Assembly: GCA_030837305.1 (NCBI GenBank)
Contig: JAUPKT010000512.1
Span: 1-5,740, forward strand
DNA length: 5,740 nt
Source: Thermodesulfobacteriota bacterium
GTDB taxonomy: Bacteria > Desulfobacterota > Desulfomonilia > Desulfomonilales > Desulfomonilaceae
Direction of reading: 5' to 3'
The notes below the pieces were generated by a model that did not search any database, was not told where the DNA came from, and was given only the letters and a program-made list of their open reading frames with translations. Position numbers and translations under genes: made by a program. Positions 1-5,387 of the stretch are shown one piece after another (the first letter of the stretch is position 1; the number at the start of each line of letters is the position of its first letter).

Positions 1-166
1 CGGGTTTTCCGATTTTCCAGAACAGCAAGCAGGGGAAAAAAAGATAGTAGATCATCCTGTCTGATGCCCTGATGAAGGCATCGTCAAGCCATCCCACACG
101 CTTGAGAAAGCTCCCGAGGGCTATGACTGCAAATATGGGTAGGACACTATTGATAATTAACGTCAT
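1..166 (-). CDS. AEC-family (auxin efflux carrier-type) transporter, N-terminal part, cut by window edge
   Basis: Reading the minus strand from an ATG at 166-164 gives 55 codons that stay open to the window edge. The product starts MTLIINSVLPIFAVIALG, continues with a charged turn (LKRVGWLDD, about residues 21-29), and then a second hydrophobic stretch (MIYYLFFPCLLFW, about 38-50). This two-helix opening, with a 'LPIF..IALG' first membrane segment and an aromatic-rich 'YY.FFPCLLF' second one, is typical of the AEC/Mem_trans family, inner-membrane carriers usually linked to export or uptake of organic acids such as malate. The substrate cannot be told from this fragment. The codon immediately upstream of the ATG is TGA, so no longer start exists in this frame. 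No convincing Shine-Dalgarno sequence precedes it. It is divergent from hrcA. The remaining roughly 250 residues lie outside the window. Confidence 0.83.
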   Translation of the reverse strand, partial: MTLIINSVLPIFAVIALGSFLKRVGWLDDAFIRASDRMIYYLFFPCLLFWKIGKP

Positions 167-262
167 TCAACTACAGCCGGTATCAGGTCAAGGCAGCACT
201 TGATGTTCCCAGGCAGGGATCTGAGTTCTTTAGGCAAGCGAGGGCACTGGTTCATGAGGCGT

Positions 263-291
263 ATTATCGAACGAAAGAGGCAATGGATCAA
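263..291 (-). promoter_or_regulatory. Candidate sigma-70 promoter for the AEC transporter gene
   Basis: On the minus strand, TTGATC (plus coordinates 286-291) and GATAAT (263-268) are separated by exactly 17 nt. That is 4 of 6 and 5 of 6 matches to the -35 and -10 consensus with ideal spacing. It would give a leader of roughly 90 nt before the ATG at 166. This is a consensus match by eye only. Confidence 0.4.
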
Positions 292-318
292 GAGAAAGAT
301 GCCGCCAATCCGTTTTCC

Positions 319-347
319 TTGACCAATCAATCCTTGAAGTTTATTGT
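319..347 (+). promoter_or_regulatory. Candidate sigma-70 promoter for hrcA, overlapped by an imperfect inverted repeat
   Basis: TTGACC (319-324) and TATTGT (342-347) are 17 nt apart, matching 5 of 6 and 4 of 6 consensus positions. Transcription would start near 354, about 30 nt before the GTG start. An imperfect inverted repeat, CCTTGAA (332-338) with TTCAAAGG (349-356), flanks the -10 element and could be an operator. It does not resemble CIRCE (TTAGCACTC-N9-GAGTGCTAA), the usual HrcA site. Confidence 0.4.
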
Positions 348-384
348 ATTCAAAGGGTAAAAGATAACGTCTAGTGGAAAAACC

Positions 385-1431
385 GTGCATGGTTTAGAAA
401 AAAGATCAGAGAAGATTCTGGAGGTTTTGGTTGCCGAATACATTGCAACGGGAGACCCTGTAGGATCCAGGACTTTGTCAAAAATAAAGGACATTGGCCT
501 CTCTGCTGCATCCATTAGGAATATCATGAGCGATTTGACCGAGTCCGGTTACATCACTCAGCCCCATGTCAGTGCAGGGAGAGTTCCCACGGATCAAGGC
601 TATCGACTGTACGTAAACGGATTGCCGGGAGTGCACGAAACAGACCAGAACAAGTATTCGGAGATAGAGTCGCTTATCAAAAGTGTAGGCCCGGACGTGA
701 GAGACCTCCTGCGTCAATCATCTTTGGTCTTGGCAGGATTCTCAAAACAGGCCGGAGTAGTCTCTTCGGGGCCCGTCGTCCAGCAAACCTTCAAGACTAT
801 CGAATTCATAAAGGTGGCTACGGAACGTATCCTCGTCATTCTCATCTCAGCTTCAGGTTTTGTACAGACCAAGACGATATATGATGAGGACGATATCGAT
901 CAGCACACCCTTGAGACATACGGGCGGATGCTCACCGATATGCTCAAGGACCTGGATCTCCACCAAGCAAGGGAGCGTATTGAGAGGGAGTTGGCTCAGG
1001 AAAAAACCCACGTCAACGCCATGCTGGCCAAAACGCTTAAACTCGGACACATGATGTTGTCTCAGCCGGAATCCAGAGAGGTATTCATTCAAGGACAATC
1101 CAATATTCTCACCGAGCCGGAATTCTCGCAGGTGGAAAAGTTGAGCGCACTACTCACTGCTTTTGAAGAGAAGAGCAATCTACTGAAAATATTGGACAAA
1201 ACCCTTAAGGCGGACGGAATACAAATCTATATCGGCGCGGAACACGGCCTCCAAGAGTTGGATTCATGTTCCATAGTTGCCTACCCCATAAGAACGACCG
1301 ATACAGTGGTGGGAAGCATTGGAGTTGTAGGCCCTAAGCGAATGAATTACCACAGAGTTGTTCCCCTCGTGTATGCCACTGCTCGTATTTTGACAAATGT
1401 CTTAAGCAGAATTATCGAACGACCATCCTAA
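385..1431 (+). CDS. hrcA: Heat-inducible transcription repressor HrcA
   Basis: HrcA is a cytoplasmic dimeric repressor that binds CIRCE operators in front of groESL and dnaK operons and depends on GroEL for active folding. The 348-residue product has the usual family length. Residues 1-78 form the winged-helix DNA-binding domain with the hallmarks EYIATGDPVGSRTL (18-31), LSAASIRNIMSDL (39-51) and SAGRVPTDQGYRLYVN (63-78). The middle is the GAF-like and dimerisation region, with the family motif VFIQGQSNIL (233-242). The C-terminus carries GSIGVVGPKRMNYHRVVPLV (310-329). The start is GTG: an in-frame TAA at 358-360 leaves no ATG, GTG or TTG upstream, and only a weak AGTGGA (373-378) precedes it. 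Unusually, no grpE, dnaK or dnaJ follows; a hairpin and a convergent gene do. No CIRCE is visible upstream, so autoregulation is not evident. Confidence 0.97.
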   Translation: MHGLEKRSEKILEVLVAEYIATGDPVGSRTLSKIKDIGLSAASIRNIMSDLTESGYITQPHVSAGRVPTDQGYRLYVNGLPGVHETDQNKYSEIESLIKSVGPDVRDLLRQSSLVLAGFSKQAGVVSSGPVVQQTFKTIEFIKVATERILVILISASGFVQTKTIYDEDDIDQHTLETYGRMLTDMLKDLDLHQARERIERELAQEKTHVNAMLAKTLKLGHMMLSQPESREVFIQGQSNILTEPEFSQVEKLSALLTAFEEKSNLLKILDKTLKADGIQIYIGAEHGLQELDSCSIVAYPIRTTDTVVGSIGVVGPKRMNYHRVVPLVYATARILTNVLSRIIERPS

Positions 1432-1436
1432 CAGAA

Positions 1437-1468
1437 CCCTCATAGACCATTATGAGGGCGCAATTTTT
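1437..1468 (+). terminator. Rho-independent terminator after hrcA
   Basis: A perfect 8-bp inverted repeat, CCCTCATA (1437-1444) and TATGAGGG (1451-1458), encloses a 6-nt loop and starts 5 nt after the hrcA stop. A run of five T residues (1464-1468) follows 5 nt after the stem, so the T tract is short and slightly displaced. The hairpin sits in the 36-bp gap between two convergent genes and may block readthrough both ways, although the minus-strand side has only a poor T run. Confidence 0.65.
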
Positions 1469-2142
1469 CACGCTCCACCAACTTTCTTTTTAGCCCAAAT
1501 GGCGTACACAGGATCACTGGGAATGCCATACGAATAATACTTGTCGTCCTTCGGTCTCGGTTTTCCTTTGCTCTCAAAAGTTCCTTCAACAAAAAAATGC
1601 CCCGCCACTCGAAAATAATGTTTTACGAGATCCCATCTCTGACTTTCGTTCATCTGTTTCCAAATGTTCACAGCCTTTGGAGGGAACATTCTATTAGAAA
1701 AAATCAGAACGAAACGTCCATCCGGCTTGAGTATTCGTGCCACTTCCAGAAAAACCTCTACGGGATGCACGATGTAGTCAACCGAAACTGTGTTGATGAC
1801 AACATCGAATTCCTCATCTGAAAAAGGCAGTCTAGGCTGAGCATTGAGATCATGCACGACCCTTCTTGTCAACATCGAGTTGCCGGCCAGCTCCTCTTCA
1901 TTCAGTCCGAGGCCGGTCACCGACGAGGGACTTATCTCTGGCCTAAGATGAGAATCATGACTGGCCATGAGATCAAGCACGTGAGAACCTTTTGGCAAAA
2001 GTCTCACCATTAAGTCATCGATCGTGGCCAAGGCAAGGGAATCCAGGTGATTGACGAATCGAGGCCTCTTGTAAAACATTGTGTCCGGCCTCTCATCATC
2101 TCTGGCAAAATTTTCTGGTTTTAATAGGTCTTTTCCATACAT
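1468..2142 (-). CDS. Class I SAM-dependent methyltransferase, substrate unknown
   Basis: From the ATG at 2142 the product has 224 residues. It contains FARDDERPDTMFYKRPRFV (12-30), a core Rossmann-type methyltransferase fold with VLDLMASHDSHL (55-66) at the motif I position, the acidic strand HDLN (97-100), FDVVINTVSVDYI (112-124) and LKPDGRFVLIFSNRMFP (138-154), and a conserved-looking tail ending DPVYAIWAKK. As I recall, the 'FxRxDExPDxxFYxxPR' opening and SNRxFPxKA are shared by a widespread, functionally uncharacterised bacterial and plastid-type family. Motif I lacks the usual glycine-rich loop. The frame is open up to a GTG at 2271 (267 residues) with an AAGGA six nt upstream. That start would overlap the upstream gene by 37 bp and add 43 residues that do not look like the family, so I prefer 2142. 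An ATG at 2079 would delete the conserved opening. It probably belongs to one unit with the zinc-ribbon gene upstream. Confidence 0.85.
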   Translation of the reverse strand: MYGKDLLKPENFARDDERPDTMFYKRPRFVNHLDSLALATIDDLMVRLLPKGSHVLDLMASHDSHLRPEISPSSVTGLGLNEEELAGNSMLTRRVVHDLNAQPRLPFSDEEFDVVINTVSVDYIVHPVEVFLEVARILKPDGRFVLIFSNRMFPPKAVNIWKQMNESQRWDLVKHYFRVAGHFFVEGTFESKGKPRPKDDKYYSYGIPSDPVYAIWAKKKVGGA

Positions 2143-2171
2143 GATTCTTACGTTCTCAGAATGTACAAGAA

Positions 2172-2219
2172 AAGGAGATCTAGGTTTTCGCCTTTGGGCA
2201 ACAGACCCGAGATCTCCTT
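2172..2219 (-). promoter_or_regulatory. Long hairpin between the zinc-ribbon and methyltransferase genes
   Basis: A perfect 10-bp inverted repeat, AAGGAGATCT and AGATCTCCTT, with a 28-nt spacer lies in the 92-nt gap between the stop of the zinc-ribbon gene (2235) and the preferred methyltransferase start (2142). After a G/A mismatch, two more pairs can form inside, and the loop can hold a small GCC-CAAA-GGC stem. On the minus strand the first arm contains a Shine-Dalgarno-like AAGGAG, and the second arm runs into TTTTCTT. It could therefore act as a weak terminator or attenuator, or as an mRNA processing or translation-control element. Confidence 0.45.
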
Positions 2220-2234
2220 CCCCCGTCTTGAAGG

Positions 2235-2519
2235 TTATTCCGTTCGCAATTCGTTTCCCGATTCCGAGCACACAAAGTCCTTGAGAGCATCAGCCGACCA
2301 TACGGCCATGGGACCACACACTCCACGAGGATCCATCCGACATCTATAGCCGGTGCGCTCTACCCCCTGACCGTCCAGCACATCCCAGCTTTTTTTGTAG
2401 TACTCACATTCATCGTTGAAACACACATGGTGAATTTCACCACCCCAGCTAGAAAGGTCTGGAGTTCGAAAAGGGTCCATCTTTTGCCCACAATGCGGAC
2501 ATATTCGCTCCTTCTCCAT
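2235..2519 (-). CDS. Small ogr/Delta-like zinc-ribbon protein
   Basis: The product is a 94-residue soluble protein with two cysteine pairs, CPHC (7-10) and CFNDEC (33-38), in a CX2C-X22-CX4C arrangement that should bind one zinc ion. Conserved-looking context includes WGGE (25-28), VCFNDECEYY (32-41), a GYRCRMDPRG segment (57-66) and a terminal WSADALKDF (74-82). From memory this resembles the 'ogr/Delta-like zinc finger' annotation used for small chromosomal proteins in Desulfobacterota and relatives. The Ogr/Delta name comes from phage P2/P4 late activators, but a role in transcription is unproven here and nothing else in the window is phage-like. The ATG has a strong minus-strand AGGAGG at plus coordinates about 2530-2536, ten nt upstream. 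It is the first gene of a probable pair with the methyltransferase. I recognise no clear promoter. Confidence 0.82.
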   Translation of the reverse strand: MEKERICPHCGQKMDPFRTPDLSSWGGEIHHVCFNDECEYYKKSWDVLDGQGVERTGYRCRMDPRGVCGPMAVWSADALKDFVCSESGNELRTE

Positions 2520-2818
2520 TTTCTTGATTCCTCCTCACCGGTCAGCAACGATTACTCGTAAGACCCGGTATTTTTTAGCAAAGTCTGAAGTAATGAACCA
2601 GTTAACTCCACTAAGATCGAAAGAACCCGTGTCGTCTTAGCTGTTTTTACCTATGATCATTACCATTCTTTACGTTACAATACAGTTATGTACTCGTGTT
2701 CCCATTAGCAAGGTGGATTCGCTGTTTTTATCCTTTATCTCTACTGTGAGTCCGGGTTATCCATGATTCAGCCCATGTTAAAAATGAAATCCGGCAAACA
2801 AGCATCAGAGAGACTGTC
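2520..2818. other. Divergent intergenic region (299 bp) with upstream mini-ORF
   Basis: This gap separates the minus-strand zinc-ribbon gene from the plus-strand kinase gene. It is AT-rich, and I could not assign a promoter with good -35 and -10 boxes in either direction. A TACAAT at 2676-2681 is the best isolated -10-like hexamer on the plus strand, without a partner -35. It also holds an imperfect stem (about 2612-2640, CTAAGA with TCTTAG, one bulge) followed by CTGTTTTT, a repeated decamer GCTGTTTTTA (about 2640-2649 and 2721-2730), and a 19-codon ORF from ATG 2763 to TGA 2820-2822 that overlaps the kinase start in an ATGA. No RNA gene is recognisable. Confidence 0.5.
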
Positions 2819-3979
2819 ATGAACAACTCGGACTGGATTGAAAAGGCTATTCTCCGCAGCATGAACGAAGGCGTAATTACGCTCGAATGCAATGGCAACA
2901 TCTTTACCATCAATCCTGCGGCCCTACAGATCTTAGGTCTGCAACTCCAAGACGTACAGGGAAAACATTTCCGTGCGGCTCTGAGTAATCACCCCGAAAA
3001 CATGCCATTCCTGAGTATTCTGGAAGATGCGGTAACGCACGCCCGGACCAGACCCAGAGAGGAAGTTACTTTTCAGAGAGATGACGGCCAAACTGTTGAC
3101 CTTACCGTCTCAGTAGCCTCGCTGGATATTGATGTATGTGGCCCCGAAATACAAAATGTAGTAGTGGTTTTCAGAGATATCACTGCTTTCAAATTTCTCC
3201 AACGCGCTCGAATGCGCGCGGTCAACCATTTGTCCCACGAGATAGCTACTCCTCTCTCGATCATTGACGCTTCTGCCGAATTGCTCTTAAAGCAGGGCAC
3301 TCTCGAGGACTCCAGCCGCAGTAAACTGATGAGAATCAAGCGAAATGTTGCTCGCTTGCTCGACCTCCGCTCCATCGTTGAAGAAATTCTGGATCCGCCC
3401 CCTTACGAACCGAAAACGTTTTCTGTAAAAGAATGCCTCGATTCACAGATTCAAGAAATCAAAATCAATGCCGGTCAACGGGAAATAGGAATTGCACTTC
3501 AATCGGACAAAATTTCAGTCGACTTTGTTGACCCTCATGTACTCTCGGTAGCCGTCAGGACTTTCCTGAAAAATGCCATCGAGAACACCCCGGACGAGGG
3601 CCACGTATCGGTAGCCGTATCATACGCCCATCCTCGACTCACTCTGGAGGTACAGGATAGGGGAATCGGAATTCCCCTCACTGATCAGGCTTTTATCTTT
3701 GATGCCTTTTATAACACGCAGCCTACTGAAGATTATGCCAGTAAGTCCCCTTTCCAGTTCAATGCCGGCGGAAAGGGTCTCGAGCTTTTCCGATTAAAGG
3801 TTCTCTCAGAAACAGCTCCTTTTGATGTCTATTTCACCAGCCAAAGGTGTCGATACATTCCCTTGAGCACTGATCTGTGCCCAGGCAGAATATCCTTGTG
3901 CCCCCATATTTCAGGTGTTCAAGACTGCCGAAACTCAGGAGGATCGGTGTTCGGCATAGCGTTCAGCAATGCAAAATAA
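2819..3979 (+). CDS. PAS-domain sensor histidine kinase with a four-cysteine C-terminal insert
   Basis: This is a 386-residue soluble kinase, with no signal peptide or membrane segment visible. Residues about 5-125 form a PAS domain (SMNEGVITL 14-22, INPAALQILG 31-40, VVVFRDITAFK 115-125). The HisKA dimerisation domain follows, with the H-box SHEIATPL (139-146) and H140 as the likely phosphorylation site. The ATPase domain shows an N-box around N252 (LKNAIENTPDEG), a G1 box DRGIGIP (280-286) and a G2-like AGGKGLELF (316-324), so catalysis looks possible. The PAS core has no obvious cofactor-ligating residue that I can assign. Between the last two strands of the ATPase domain lies an insert with C344, C354, C361 and C370 (X9, X6 and X6-8 type spacing), ending in SGGSVFGIAF. 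No receiver domain or regulator gene is adjacent, so it is an orphan kinase here. The Shine-Dalgarno sequence is weak (GAGAG, about 6 nt upstream). The next gene follows after 37 nt. Confidence 0.93.
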   Translation: MNNSDWIEKAILRSMNEGVITLECNGNIFTINPAALQILGLQLQDVQGKHFRAALSNHPENMPFLSILEDAVTHARTRPREEVTFQRDDGQTVDLTVSVASLDIDVCGPEIQNVVVVFRDITAFKFLQRARMRAVNHLSHEIATPLSIIDASAELLLKQGTLEDSSRSKLMRIKRNVARLLDLRSIVEEILDPPPYEPKTFSVKECLDSQIQEIKINAGQREIGIALQSDKISVDFVDPHVLSVAVRTFLKNAIENTPDEGHVSVAVSYAHPRLTLEVQDRGIGIPLTDQAFIFDAFYNTQPTEDYASKSPFQFNAGGKGLELFRLKVLSETAPFDVYFTSQRCRYIPLSTDLCPGRISLCPHISGVQDCRNSGGSVFGIAFSNAK

Positions 3980-4016
3980 TACCGTACAAAAGATAAAGGA
4001 TCGGTAGAGGCTTCCC

Positions 4017-5387
4017 ATGGAAAATGACCGCACATTAAGATTGCATAAAATGTTTTACCCAAAATCTATTGCCGTCTTTGGAGCAGGCGCCAGTCCGGAC
4101 AAGGTTGGCCACGCCATCATGGATAGTATCGTCACGGGCCAATTCAAGGGGAGGATTTATCCAATACATCCTCGTCATGATGAGATTTTGGGGATCAGAG
4201 TCTACAAGTCCATAGACGATCTCCCTGAAATTCCGGACCTCGCGGTGATTGCCTTGAACCAGCACTCGACGGTGGAAGTGACGAGAGCACTGAGTGAAAA
4301 GGGGGTAGCCGGTGCAAGTGTCATTGCCGGAGGGTACGCTGAGATGGGCCCTGATGGTATGCGGCTTCAAGACAAGCTGAGAGAAGCCGCCGGGGACATG
4401 CCGCTGGTTGGCCCCAACACTCTCGGTTTTCTGAATACCTGGGCGGATTTGAATGTGACCTTTTATCCAAGAATTCTTCAGCGAGGAACCGTATCCTTTA
4501 TCAGCCAGAGCGGCGGCATTGGATTGGCTTTCAAGGGTAGGGCCTCAGACGAGGGTCTGGGTATTTCAAAATGGATAGGTGTAGGCAATCGCGTGAATCT
4601 GGAATTTGAGACACTCCTCCAATACCTCGATGACGATCCACATACTGATGTCATTGGTATCTTCACTGAGGGCTCTTCAAATCCCAGGGCTTTCATCAGT
4701 CAGATCAGAGCAATGTCCTCGAGAAAGCCCATCGTGGTATACAAAGGAGGACGAGGAGAAGGCGCTGATCATATCACTACGAGTCATACAGGAGCCCTGG
4801 CTGGATCGAATCGCATTTGGGAAGGAGCCTTGGCCCAGGCCGGCGCCGAAATCGTCGGCTCTGCTTCTGAAATGATCACCGTATGCAAAGCTCTCGCCCT
4901 CGGACGTACCCCCGCGGGTAAAAGAATGGGGATCTTCACTCATACTGCCGGGCCGAGCATCGTTGCCTGGGATGTACTTCAATTTGAATCCGGCTGCACT
5001 CTCGCAGACCTTGAATCAACAACTTTTCAGAAAATAGGTGACGTGCTTGGTCCCTCTGTGCCGGTCATCTACAAGAATCCGGTCGATGGCGCGGGGGGAG
5101 CTTTCCTTATTAAACCCTTTCATGACATTGCGGAGATAATGCTCCAAGACCCGAATATGGACGTATTATTGGCGATTTTTTGCGAACACAAGAATTGGCA
5201 ATATCCTTCAGAGGCACTCATCCGTTTGGCACATCAGTATGCTAAAACCATCGTTGCATGCTTCATCGGGTCCACACAACACATCGAGCCATACCGCTCT
5301 CACATGCATGAAGCCGGGATTCCTACCTATGTCATGCCGGAAGATGCAGCTCGCGGAGTTCTCGCACTTCTCAGGCGGGTGAGTTAA
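4017..5387 (+). CDS. ADP-forming acyl-CoA (acetyl-CoA) synthetase, alpha subunit
   Basis: ADP-forming acyl-CoA synthetases convert acyl-CoA, ADP and phosphate to acid, CoA and ATP in the cytoplasm. The 456-residue product matches the alpha subunit only. The order is: CoA-binding Rossmann domain (about 10-140; SIAVFGAGASPDKVG 17-31, IYPIHPR 47-53, VGPNTLGFLN 131-140), first CoA-ligase domain (about 155-290; SFISQSGGIG 160-169, FTEGSSNPRAF 216-226, SHTGALAGSN 256-265), then a second ligase-like domain (about 300-456; NPVDGAGGAF 354-363). H257 should be the phosphorylated histidine and E218 its partner. As I recall, these numbers coincide with the catalytic residues described for the Pyrococcus furiosus alpha subunit. 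No ATP-grasp (beta) domain is fused, and none is encoded next to it. AGAGG (4006-4010) lies six nt before the ATG. Likely co-transcribed with the kinase upstream. Its stop overlaps the convergent pgeF stop. Confidence 0.93.
   Translation: MENDRTLRLHKMFYPKSIAVFGAGASPDKVGHAIMDSIVTGQFKGRIYPIHPRHDEILGIRVYKSIDDLPEIPDLAVIALNQHSTVEVTRALSEKGVAGASVIAGGYAEMGPDGMRLQDKLREAAGDMPLVGPNTLGFLNTWADLNVTFYPRILQRGTVSFISQSGGIGLAFKGRASDEGLGISKWIGVGNRVNLEFETLLQYLDDDPHTDVIGIFTEGSSNPRAFISQIRAMSSRKPIVVYKGGRGEGADHITTSHTGALAGSNRIWEGALAQAGAEIVGSASEMITVCKALALGRTPAGKRMGIFTHTAGPSIVAWDVLQFESGCTLADLESTTFQKIGDVLGPSVPVIYKNPVDGAGGAFLIKPFHDIAEIMLQDPNMDVLLAIFCEHKNWQYPSEALIRLAHQYAKTIVACFIGSTQHIEPYRSHMHEAGIPTYVMPEDAARGVLALLRRVS

Noticed and set aside
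167..384. A CIRCE operator upstream of hrcA.
   Set aside because: I looked for TTAGCACTC-N9-GAGTGCTAA and close variants and found none. The only repeat there is an unrelated CCTTGAA/TTCAAAGG pair.
163..390. A 75-codon minus-strand open frame running from inside the hrcA start to an ATGA overlap with the AEC start.
   Set aside because: The composition (many Cys, Arg and Leu, no recognisable motif) looks like antisense of the plus-strand open frame, and it begins within hrcA codon 2 without a ribosome site. The ATGA junction is the only point in its favour.
2143..2271. N-terminal extension of the methyltransferase from a GTG at 2271.
   Set aside because: The added 43 residues show no family similarity that I recognise, overlap the upstream gene and cover the 10-bp hairpin. 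An AAGGA six nt before the GTG keeps this start possible.
2612..2648. A bulged stem (CTAAGA with TCTTAG) followed by CTGTTTTT, resembling a terminator.
   Set aside because: No gene upstream on the plus strand would need it, the stem is short and AT-rich, and the loop is large. It is probably chance.
2640..2730. Direct repeat of GCTGTTTTTA, two copies about 81 bp apart in the intergenic region.
   Set aside because: It is a T-rich low-complexity decamer with no further extension or third copy, so it is weak as a binding-site pair.
4035..4370. A 111-codon antisense open frame inside the synthetase gene, and similar antisense frames within hrcA and the kinase gene.
   Set aside because: They lie wholly opposite genes with clear domain evidence, lack motifs and show low-complexity reversed codon patterns, so they are frame shadows.
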